A DNA stretch of 64,000 nt from Datnioides undecimradiatus (Eukaryota > Chordata > Actinopteri > Lobotiformes > Datnioididae): assembly GCA_008933995.1 (NCBI GenBank), contig WARS01000043.1:3214001-3278000 (forward strand), given 5' to 3'. Below the pieces are notes generated by a model. It searched no databases. It saw nothing but the letters and a program-made list of their open reading frames with translations, and was not told where the DNA came from. Below are positions 25,185 through 35,899 of the stretch, piece after piece. Each line of letters starts with the position of its first letter. Position 1 is the first letter of the stretch. The position numbers and the translations under genes are program-made.

Positions 25185-25325
25185 ATGACCAAAAGTCCAA
25201 AAAGGTTCATGCCTCCAGCTTCACAACCTGTTCCACCATTGCCACCACCCCATGTAAAGTGTTTAAGTCAGTTACGAGCAATACTGGGAGAGGAAAATGT
25301 CAGTGAAATACAGAAAACGGTTCAG
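25185..25325 (+). CDS. Isolated exon-like frame, 47 codons, unknown product
   Basis: An ATG opens 47 codons that end exactly at a good donor (CAG followed by GTAAGC) in phase 0. The peptide is basic and proline-rich at first (residues 5-23, with a PVPPLPPPH stretch). It then becomes a plausible amphipathic helix with evenly spaced charged residues. No acceptor AG directly precedes it, so it would have to be a first coding exon. The Kozak context is weak and I found no convincing downstream partner exon before adad1. I do not recognise the protein. It could be the start of an unannotated gene, a pseudogene fragment, or chance. Confidence 0.22.
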
Positions 25326-27439
25326 GTAAGCTCAATAGCATCAACAAATAATAAAGCCTTTTTCTTGCCCTTTAGAAATCACATTCATTCAATTTAGTTG
25401 AACATATCTTAGTCAAGTGGCTCTTTGGCATTTGGGTCATACACTGAGTCACTCCCTTTGTTCTCAGTTGCAGCTCAGATTAACACAGACAAGGCAAAAC
25501 AAGGGTGTACCCTGAGTCTGTCATAATCTAACAAAACATGTTTGCCTACTCCTCTAGAGTTTGTACAATAAGATAATAAATGTTATGATATCTACTGGTG
25601 GTGGTGGTAGGTGGATTTTCTTTTTTGAGCAGTCAGACTAGCTCTTTCCAGTCTGTGCTGCAAAGATAAGCTGCTTGTGGGCGGCAGATTCAATTTTATC
25701 CTACAGACATGAGAGTCAATCAAATTTTTAATGCACATTCAAACTTTACTGAATAAGGTATATTTTAGGCAGTAGGGAAAATACACAAATGCATCATAAT
25801 TTCAAGGTCAGGACAGATTATGCAATTATTCACTCATTCACTCATCAGCAAAAGAGTATTTCTTGTTGTTGCATTAGTGACAATACTAGACCAAGTGTCC
25901 CATGATAAAATGACCTGCTTTGTCATTTCATCATCAGCTGACACTATACCTTCTGTCTAGGTAACAAAGCAGGAGAGCGCAAAACCCCCTAAAGCTATCA
26001 GTGTGAAGTGACACAATGAGCCAAAGTGCAAAACTATTAAGTGATCCGGATGTAGGGAAATTCCTAAACTGCAGCACAAGTCACCTACAGGACACTTGCA
26101 GGTACTAAAATAAAAATGACACCACTGAACTGAGTTTATTTTGGCCTAGTGAGGATGCAAACAGCGAGCAAGAGTAGGAGTGTGAGCTCTGCCGTCAGCA
26201 AATGTATTTCTGGGGGAAGGAGGAAACTGCCCCTGCATACCTATATACCACAACTGTCACCACGTCAGCGGTGGGGTGGGAGGTGACAAAGGAAGCCCCT
26301 TTCGATTATTTCGCAGTTGATATTTTCACAAGTTGCACTAGCAAACTTTCATTTGAACAAAGCGTATCTTGGGCTGAGCAGTGACTTGGCTAAAGTTGAA
26401 AACAGGCCCAGAATAAATAAAGTCTCTTAATGGCGCCTTAGTAATACTTTTAGTTTCGTTCATGCGGATATAAAAAGACACACAGCTTTCCAGAAAAGAA
26501 GGATATGCATATAAAGTAAACATCTGCAGGACTAAACAGCTGCTGTTTCTACTTTCCTTCTTGTGATGCATTTGCATGTGCAAAACTTCATGTGACAATG
26601 AACAAAAAGTTCCCCCTTGTGGAAAATCTGCTGCAGCTGCCTAAATGTAATAAGTGACTTTTTGAGTAGATTACGAGCCGGGTCGTTGACCCACATTTCC
26701 GTTTTCTTCAGCAATTCCAATAAAATGAATTCAGTAAAACAAAGTGGCAATTTAGCTGTATCATGGTATGTCCTGGTGTGCTTCTGATAGCAAGACTAAA
26801 ACACGGAAGAGCCACTAAGCTTGAGGAAATACAAAGTTTGCCCGCGTTAGATTCCTCATGGATGCAAATGAATCACTTTGCCTGATATTGCGGGATTCCA
26901 GGTGACATGGCCTATATGTTTACAGCTATAAACAGAGCACGAGTGTTTACATAATTTTTGCTAACCAGGGTCCACTCTCTAGCTTGACATGACATGACTC
27001 TAAATAGTTTACCGCTTCATTCAAAGCCACAAAAACCCACCCTTGTGGTGATGCTACAGGAAAAGTCAGGGGATCACCGAATCATTAGTGCGTCATCCTC
27101 TGAGAACTATGAGCTGCTGTGCATAATTTCCATCCATTCAGTCCAGTAATCAGATCCTATGGAAAGATCAGTCTTAACACAACAAGGAGTCTCTGGACAG
27201 TCAGCTCACAACACAACACAACACACCTCCAACAATTTTCCAGACAGTTTAGTTTGTACGGCAAACTGTGTTAACACTTAATTGGGCCACCGTGCTCTGT
27301 GTCATCACATTGGATAGGTATGGCAGGCATCCAAAAGTCAATTTCTTCTAATCAAAATTAGCATTTCAGGTATCCACAGTGTCATTCTTCCAAGGACAAA
27401 TGATGCAAAAGTGCCATTCATGTGTCCTGGACATTTAAT
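25326..27439. other. Gene-free AT-rich stretch
   Basis: It contains a short GGT triplet run near 25595-25615 and an ACAAC-type repeat near 27210-27228. No exon is supported. Confidence 0.4.
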
Positions 27440-27479
27440 TTCATTTTTAATGTCTAGAATGATCATTCGGGATCCCACA

Positions 27480-27661
27480 GATATCTACAAGCCAATGGTT
27501 TCCTCATAATATCTATCTGTATATAGTGTTTATACTGTCCAAAATGTTTTTACATATTTATTTATTGTTGTTTTTATATTTGCCCTTCCTACATTGCTGC
27601 TGTAACGCTGCAAATTTCTCCCTGTGGCTCTAATAAAGGAATTCTTAATTCTTAATTCTTA
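27480..27661 (+). repeat. 3' end of a non-LTR retrotransposon (L2/CR1-like)
   Basis: The block has the hallmarks of a teleost LINE 3' tail: 'gctgctgtaacgctgcaaat', then 'ctccctgtggctctaataaa', then a terminal short tandem repeat, here (ATTCTTA)3 at 27641-27661. The 5' boundary is not visible and the coding part of the element is missing, so this is a truncated copy. Clade assignment is from recalled sequence style. Confidence 0.6.
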
Positions 27662-27960
27662 GTCAGTATAATTTTTAGTCATAGTCATTTTCACTTCAGA
27701 TGGGCCTATGTGAACATATCCTAATGTCGTTTTAAATATTGTGTCCATAAAAATGTCATTATGAATATTAAAATTTTGTTTGCAAATGTCCATAATTGTT
27801 ATTGCTCTAACGGTTTTCCTAGTAAAACTAAAGTCTTACATATATTTAACTTTTTTACTAGTTAGAAAATCTTTGGATATTGGAAATTACATGATTCCTG
27901 CAGCGTCTTTGTTTTGAAAATGTAAATTAATCAAAAGTCAAATTGTGAATATCTGAAATT

Positions 27961-28110
27961 GGGAGTCCAATACACATGACCGACGTCAATTGAACAAAGC
28001 CGCCTAACGCACGTGCGTTAGACACGCCCCACGCGCCCGGATCCGTCTGTCGCGTGAACGCTATGACTCCGAACCTGTTTTAAAAATCAACGGCAATTTC
28101 GGGCGTGTAA
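27961..28110 (+). promoter_or_regulatory. Probable adad1 promoter and non-coding first exon
   Basis: This is a local island of CpG dinucleotides in AT-rich DNA. It contains a CRE-like CGACGTCA at about 27981-27988 and a perfect 18-bp palindrome at 28004-28021 centred on an E-box (CACGTG). A good donor (GTGTAAGT) places a possible first-exon end at 28106. The next acceptor is at 29100, one base before the adad1 start codon. The exact transcription start cannot be read from sequence. Confidence 0.5.
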
Positions 28111-28224
28111 GTTTGGAAATTTCCCGTTTTTACAAGCTAATTGTTTAGCATAACTAATGAGGTGAGCAGGATATCGCCTTCAAGTTCAGCTTTGAGGTGT
28201 AAAAGAGATAAAACGTCGAAGAGT

Positions 28225-28250
28225 TAACGGTCTTTTTTAGACAACCGTTA
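28225..28250. promoter_or_regulatory. Inverted pair of MYB-type sites
   Basis: TAACGGT at 28225-28231 and ACCGTTA at 28244-28250 form an inverted repeat. Both match the MYB-family consensus (AACCGTTA / TAACGG). A-MYB is a known activator of meiotic male germline genes, and ADAD1 is a germ-cell gene, so the position just downstream of the putative first exon is suggestive. Function is inferred. Confidence 0.35.
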
Positions 28251-29101
28251 TGAATACTCTGTACTGAGCGTTAACGTTATAAGCTAGCTAACGTAACTAC
28301 TTTTAGCAGTCTTTTCTGGACAGGGTCTGTAAAGTTATCTCAAGTACAACACTAAATGATTAGTTTATCCTAAGATGAGTGTTTTACTTAGCTTTGTATT
28401 GTTACATAAAATCCCTTCCTCAGTTGAGAACAAACATTAGGGCAATTACGGTGTTTAAAAGAGTTTTTACGGTTGTAATCATATCACATCAATCTCACAC
28501 TCCTCGCGTGTTATGGTCTACTCAAAAAGTGCCAATAAATGACAAGAAAAAACAAAAATGATACCTTTGAAGGAATATTGGGAATTAAAGTGCATTAAAT
28601 AACGTGGGAGGAAAATGAATGGATATTAATTTTGTAAGTCTGGTGAGTGAGGCTGGAAAAAATATGACAACTTGCCTTTTCTGGATGGAAATGGAGATCA
28701 CTAATTACAGTAAGTAATCCAACAAATCTGGTGAAAACATCATAAATGTTGATATAGTTGACAGGGACAGAAATCTCAATTTTTTTGAGACGCATTCAGT
28801 TTCTTCATTGGTTGCGAAAAAGGAGAAAGCCTGACACGCTTAGGTTAGCAGTTTAAGGAAACTACAAAGAGGAGACCAAAAGGAGTTTTGTGCAACATAA
28901 TTTCTCTTTAAGAAGGAAAATCTTAGTTTAAGCTGTTTTGTTCAGCCAGCCACTGGTCTTACTAGGCCTTACTCGGTCTCACTCTGCCTAACATGCCTAC
29001 ATGTGTTTGCCACTTACCATTCATTATGGTCTCAGGTCAGTCGTGAAGAAACATTGTAGTTTGCTGGTCTCTTCATTTCAGTAATTGGGACAGCTTCCAG
29101 G

Positions 29102-32100
29102 ATGTTTCCAGGTCGTGGATTGTTTCGAGGCTCTTTTGCATACATCCACACGAGGAATTTGCCTGTGACGTCAGGACCGACTCGCTCACATGAGCCTCGG
29201 TCTGCCTTCAACCGACAAGCGAAAGGTGCCTTCAAACCTCCTGAGATTCAGAATGTAAATTGCTTGAAGCCTAGATTTCTATCAGAGAGATCTGTCTAAA
29301 TAATGCATTTAATAACTAATCACTGTTGTATACTCTTTTTCTTTGCTTCACTAACCAAGGTCCTGCTGTCAGGCCTAAAGTGTCACCTGAAACGCTGATT
29401 GATAGATACAGGCAAGGTGAGATGAACGCGGTGGCTTTACTCCATCAGCTTGCTGCGGTTTTACAGTTCCAGCTGGAAATAAAGGAGACTATGGCCACAG
29501 GTAAAGCTCATCAGCATTTCTGTCTTCAAATTCACTTCAGAGACCGCTGCTCTCATCATTGGTCCATGGAAGCCTGTTGATTTGTTCTACTTGACCATTA
29601 ATGAGAATTATATACATGCTACCTGTGTTCTAGTCTTAATCTTAGGCTTTTGATTCCTCATGACTTCTGTCTTAATTGAAATGAGTGATTGTTACAGTAA
29701 TTCTTACTTATTTGTTTTAGGATTCCCAAGTGAAAAGCTAGAAATACGTATTTGGCATTTTAGCCTAAAAATAAATATAATTGTCAGAATAACTGCTGAT
29801 TCAATCAACTAATCTAAACCCTAACTTGCAGTACTGACTCACAACCAGAACGACTGATAACTATTCCAAGAACAGACTGAGATGATTTTGAACATGTTAC
29901 TAGATTTTCAAAGCCATGGTTTATTATTTTTGTATCCAGTGTCAGTAAAGTACCTCTGAGGTTGCTCAGAGATATTATCAGTGGCCACAGTCACCATCTA
30001 CATAATTTGAAATCTGTGTTTTCATTTAAAGCAAATACTATATCTGTTATTTTCGTGATGGTTTCTCATGCTGGTTGAAGGCTCTAACTTGTGACATCAG
30101 CCTTTCCAAAGGTTAGATAGAGAAAAAAACATGCAGACTCTGAGCTCCAGGATTCCCAACACTGCTCACTCAGAGCGTGGTGGGAAAAAAGGGGTTAGAT
30201 CCACTGCCAGAATTGCAGATTTGTCTCCAGTGAGTTGCTCCACTCTTGATTTCTCAGGCAACATTTCAGGGCTTTATTTTGCCTTCTGTGTGGTGATTGA
30301 TGGTTTCGAGTACAAGACTGGTATGGGAATAACCAAGAAGGAGGCTCGGCTCAAAGCAGCAGAGTATGCTGTGCAGGACCTGGTACCCACCTTGGAAAGT
30401 GTGAGGTCTGACCATGAAGTATCAGGTAAAGGTCTAATGTTGATGAAAGCAACACATGCTTTTGCAGCAGATTTTCTTGATTCATATAGTGCTATTAAAG
30501 GTTATCCTCATGTCCCAGCCCATAATATAGCCCATCTATAAGAACTTTAGAAATGTGCTCTTATTTCATTCATTTCCATCCTTGTTTTGATCCATAGGCG
30601 TCCCTCCGCCCCTGCCAGTAAAAGAGCAGCCCTCCCTGTTTGATATTCATCGTTGCAGAACCATTCATGGTAATTATGTACTGTTATGTGACTCTCTGAC
30701 AAGTGTTGGAGTTGTAGCCTGTTTGGTCAGTCTGATCTTTGCACATGAAACACATGTTCAGTTGGTTTTAGGTCAGGTGACTTGTGTTTGGCCTCTTTGG
30801 CTACATGTCTTGAGCTCCTCCACACAGGAGGAGTCAACAACGACAATGCTCAAAGTTGATTATAAATGCAACAAACCAAACACCTGTTGAGCAAGCAGAA
30901 CACAAACTGAGTTTTTTTTCTTTACCTTTCATGCCATTCAGATAGAAAGAATACAGTAAACCTCCAGATTCCACATGCTGTCAGGGATCAGCTCGCTAAA
31001 CTGATGAACAACCACCCAGAGTTTTCTGCCTGTGCTGGCTCCACAGCAGCCTTCATCATTCAGACTTGTAAGTGAACTCCCAAAAGAAAAAACTTCATGC
31101 GGCATATTCTGGTTCTAATGTTGTTTAGTGAATGTTTTTGTAATGACAGTCTTACCTTCACACTATTAAATAGGAGATGATAAAGATTTATGGTACATAA
31201 ACACTTTGACAACCTCCTGGCAGCATAAATTAATTGAAGTTTTGTAGTAACTTCTTGGTACTTAATTGTATTTTAATCATCTAGTTCCAGTTAAAACACC
31301 ATTTGTGCTGATTTATGCTTGTGTTTAGACTAAATACTATATGTAATATAGAATATATAATAGTACAGTGTAAACAGAAAGGAATACAACTAGCTAGCAA
31401 CAACTAGTTAAGCAGGATCTATTCATCTCCCTCTAGCCAATGAATTTGAGGTTGTTGCTTTTGGCACCGGAGACTTCAACACGAAAGAGAGCGCCTCGTC
31501 CAGTGGCCGGATTGTGCATGATTCACATGCCGTGGTTACTGCAAGGAGATCGCTTATGAGGTTAGTTGTGAATCTGACCCTGTGTGATTATCCCATTATG
31601 CACCTTCAAATACTTAGGGGTTTGTAAAATCTTGCCTCAAATGACACACATGTTGTGTACCTATTGCCTGCGTAGTAAGTGTGTGCAGACAGATAGGTAG
31701 ACCACAGAAGCCTACAAATGTCTCTGAGAATGACTGTCAGTGTGGTTGCATTTCCTGTTGTTTTGTCAAACAGAGATCACACACATGTTCCAATTTTTTT
31801 GGTAAAAAATGAAAAAAGGTAAAACATGAATACTCAAATAGGCTACAATGTTTGATCATACCTTGTGGGAGAAAATATGCAGTAAATTAACTAACAACAT
31901 ACTGTGGGCGGTGTGTATATCTTCCAGCTAACTCGCTCTGTTGTTAGACAACAGCTACATGATATGTCTGCTGTTCATACATGCAACATGGCCTGGTAAC
32001 AAGCCTGCAGGAGACCTTGGACCTCAAACTTCAGCAGAGAGCAAACAACAAAATGTTGTTTAAATCCGGGCTTCATGTTGTTGATCATCGAGACCAAACA

Positions 32101-35100
32101 GCATTCCTGGCAGTGAAAAGCCCACAGTATCAAAAAGTGGGTGTGGGTGGAGTTAAAAGAAGTGCTGGAGAAACCAACCAGCATGCCTGCTGGTGATCGC
32201 ACAAAGTTACTTAGTATGCTGACTCTCAGAAGCAGCTAGCAACTCCTGCATGCTTATTACCACATATGTTTATAGAGAGTACTTAAAATTGAAGGTTTAA
32301 ATTTAATGGTTTTATTACAGTTTAATTAGGAACAGTTCTATTTTACAAATATTTTATATTAATTTTGTTATTTTTAAAAGGGTTCACCATCAAATGACAT
32401 TAGCCTATAATGTATTTTATTAGGAGATATTATGCAGAGGGGAAAAGGGCCCTTTTTTCTAACATTGTTGGTCCTCACCTTTGATCTACTTATGCACATA
32501 TTTCAGCTGCAAAGGCGTAGTGAGCAATTCTCATCCTGTGCTGTCAGGTTTCTATACCGGCACCTGCTGATGTTCTTCAGCAAAACGGCTAATCTGTCAG
32601 AGAAGTCGATCTTCCAGCAGAACAGCAGCAGCGGTCTCCTCAGCCTGAAGAGCGGCATCACCCTCCACCTCTATGTCAACCAGTTGCCAAAGGGTGCAGC
32701 TCAGATCCCTTCCAAGCTGTGAGTGTTTGATTATCAGTTTCATCCTTCTAGAGGGTCTCAAAGTAATGTCTTTATAACAGCCTCATAAATGCCAAATCTA
32801 GGTAAAGTAGCAGGAATAATGTTTCTAGGCAAAGATTTCAAATGCTTTTCCTCATCTCTGTGTGCTTTTCTCAGGCGCCTCAACCCGCTCTCCATTTCTG
32901 CATGGCAGGTCAACAACGAGATCAGCCTACACCTGTCAGTGGAGGGCAAGGTGTTGTGCTATTACTTCCTCTCATCTAGGTGACTGAAACAGAACAGAAC
33001 CACCACTGGAGACTAACTAGACATTCATTTGTTCTCTTAAAGGTGTTTTCAGTTTTCTCGTCAGCCCTTGATCACTCTGCCTCCAAGTTGGTCAGCATGT
33101 CCGCCACTGACAAGCTCACTCAGTGGCAGGTGCTAGGATACCAGGGAGCTTTGCTTAGCCACGTCATCGAGCCCATCTATGTGCAGAGCATCCTCATAGG
33201 CAAGTCAACAAGTCAAATCTCGCTCCAAAGACTAAGATTATCAGGGTTTTCTTGCTAGAGCATGCAGACACTGTATTCAGATTTTCCAAGCATTTTTCAA
33301 AACCAGTTGATGTTGGCAATGATAAAGTTTAATGGACAATATGGGTAGGTCAGACAATCTAGCAAATGGATAGACCTCATCGGTAACAGTTTCCCAGCTC
33401 ACATAAGAATTACATTTTTTTCAAAGTCCTCTCCATTTCCTCCACACTTTATCACAAGTTGTCTCATGTTTCTCTCAAGTCTGTGTGTTCAGATGGCTGA
33501 CGTTTAGAGCTATTAGACTTTAGCTAACAAACAGCTAGCTAACAAATTCCCCAACATTAATATCGTCTGTTTCAATCTGAACATTAGAACAGGTGTGAAA
33601 ATATCCTACTCAACTTTCCAAGTCAGATTGTACAAAAGAGAGTGATGTTAGAAGTAATTTTCCATGTGACTCTGTCCTCCCTTTCTTATATAGATATGAC
33701 CTACATTTGCCTGATCTATAAGTGAGGGAAACTCCATTATTATTATTCGTAATGAATAGATGTGATACTGTAGCAAAGTAGACACTGTTTGCGCAAACAT
33801 TTAAAGTGAGATTACTGATTGATGAAAATCAATGTCACCAGTTAATTTTAAAGATTACTGAAGGGCCATTAATTGTTAATGTAGGTGTGGAAACCATTTG
33901 AGTATTGAATTATTGTGTCACAGCCCCAAACAGTTTCTGGCGCACATGCAGAAACCATTCAAAAACGGTATACAACTAAAAACAGACTGCTGGGGCACAA
34001 TTCAGTTTTCAGTTCAACTTTGCTTCCATTTTTGCCGCCATTTTTGAGTTTAAATATCACATCTCATTTCCTGGCTAACTGCACATCACCTATGGCCCAC
34101 AGTGAACCTGTCTATTTTCATTTTCGCAAACAAACTGTTGACTTTCAGTATCTCGACTCCTACAGGCGACTCTGGGTGCACTGATATCCGTGGCATGGAG
34201 ATCTCTGTTAGCCAGCGTGTGGAGGGGATCACCTCCCAGCTGCCCATGTTCTACTGCATGATGAGGCCCCACATAAGTGTGGTGCCCTCTGTGGCTGCCA
34301 GCACTGTCGAAAGTAACCAACTGACCTACGGTATCAACTGGAGCGAAGGAGACAGTTCCTTGGAGGTTGTGGATGGCCTGAAGGGGAAGACCATAGAGGA
34401 GTAAGGATCACTGTATAGGAGGCTATTTAACTGGCTACTTAGCTTGGGCCTTTTAAAAGTAACCTTTTTTAAAAAGCAGTTTAGCAATAGTAGAGAAATA
34501 GCAAAGATAGCAATTTCTAAAAATTAAAAAATCAATAACCTCTTCAGAGCTGATTCACTATTGATCAGTGAATAATGAGTGAATTACAGTCATTTGAAGG
34601 TTGACAACAAGGTGGTCTAATGTGCAGTTTACCCGCCATAAAATGAAGAAGTCCCTTAGCCTTCCAGTTTCCTCATCTGTCGTCTATGTTGGGATTTATT
34701 TACTTTTCAGCTGTTTTCTAGCTTTGCCTGGGTTATTTTAATTTCTTTACAATGATTTTCTTGTTTTAGATCTCCCTTTAAGAGTGGCTCTGCTCTGGCA
34801 AGCCGTCTGTGCAAAGCAGCAATGCTGCACCGCTTCAAGCTGGTTGCTAAAGAGGCCCAGAGACAGGATCTGCTGGCCACAAGCTCCTACAGAGAAGCCA
34901 AGGTAATGCTGAAAAGTAACAATTTCATTGTAGAATTGGCAAGATGAAGATACTTTTAAAGCTACAGTGTGAGACATTTACAAATGAATGAACATCTGTT
35001 AAATTCCAGGTTTTGCCAAATAGATTTACAAAATGCTGATTAGGCCTATCACATAAATCGCTCCGTGTTCAGCAATGTGTAATGGTGTTTGGTGTGATGG

Positions 35101-35656
35101 AGAACAGGAAGATATGCGATAAGATTAACCAGCAATGATTTCTTGGCTAAAACTGAAGGGAGATGCAACTGTAGCTTCAGAGTAAATGTAGCTAACTGTA
35201 ACAGCAACTAGGAGCATGGCGACACAAGCACGTTGACAATGTTTGTGTAATTACTGTGAGGAGGTAGAAGTCTCTCACTAAAGCTTTAGGATTAATTCAC
35301 ACACTCGGATGCTGTAATTTACAGTTTGCAGATGGCTTTCGAATCATTTTGATGTATCCGCTATGCAGCTTGCATATTTTTGTCAGTTGCATGCCGTTAG
35401 TCCTCAAAGATACTTTAGCTCATGAGCTTTTGTTTTTAAATATACATTTAAAATTTACTTTGTGAAGACCATCATATATATGTTGAAAAGTCCTCTTTAG
35501 GGGGGCCATTCATACAAGTTCTGCTGTTGTTTGTCACTGAAGCGGATGGCAAAGCCATATCAAGAGGCCAAGAACGTGCTGAGGGCGTACCTGTTGCGGC
35601 AGGGCTTTGGCTCCTGGCTGGTGAAGCCCTCAGTTAGTGATAACTTCAGCATGTGA
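29102..35656 (+). CDS. adad1: Adenosine deaminase domain-containing protein 1 (testis nuclear RNA-binding protein)
   Basis: RNA-binding germ-cell protein of the ADAR family. Twelve coding exons join in frame to 546 codons plus stop: 29102-29225, 29360-29500, 30258-30425, 30598-30669, 30942-31067, 31437-31560, 32548-32718, 32875-32950, 33043-33199, 34166-34400, 34770-34902, 35543-35656. The mammalian protein is about 576 aa. A dsRNA-binding domain spans roughly residues 58-145 ([21 protein letters not shown]). The deaminase-like domain covers about 195-540. The ADAR catalytic HAE is HAV (H241-A-V243), the PCG zinc cysteine is Lys300 (PKG), and the second cysteine is Ala355 (MSATDK), so it should not deaminate. 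This is also the family state in mammals. The end of exon 1 is least certain: 29225 gives the only consistent phase, although a stronger-looking donor lies at 29255. Exon 9 uses a GC donor at 33200. The C-terminus ([15 protein letters not shown]) matches the family. Conserved neighbours il2 and il21 confirm orthology. Confidence 0.95.
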
Positions 35657-35850
35657 ATAAAACCACAGTAAAAGAGATTGATCCTGGAAGCAAATGTGTT
35701 CTAGCAATGTTAAATCTAAGTTTATCTAAGTTTTCTGTTGGTGTTTTGTGAAGGGATGCAAGTCAAACCTTCTTCTAAGAACAGGTTTGTGTTTGTGAAC
35801 TCTGTGTGTGGCCTTTGACCCTTAGAGTTGGATACAGTTTTCAAAACAGG

Positions 35851-35856
35851 AATAAA
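35851..35856 (+). terminator. adad1: Candidate adad1 polyadenylation signal
   Basis: AATAAA about 195 bases after the stop. Another AATAAA overlaps the stop codon at 35656-35661 and a third is at 36251-36256. Which of these is used cannot be told from sequence. Confidence 0.4.
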
Positions 35857-35899
35857 AATACCAGAAATCTGTATAAAATACAAAAACCAGAAAGCAAAG

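Noticed and set aside
30131-30541. 136-codon continuous frame as a single adad1 exon
   Set aside because: Only 30258-30425 matches the family and has a valid acceptor and donor in phase; the rest is intron read-through.
32875-32981. Extending adad1 exon 8 to a donor after CATCTAG
   Set aside because: It ends in phase 2 and breaks the frame into exon 9. Ending at 32950 keeps the frame and fits the recalled family alignment.
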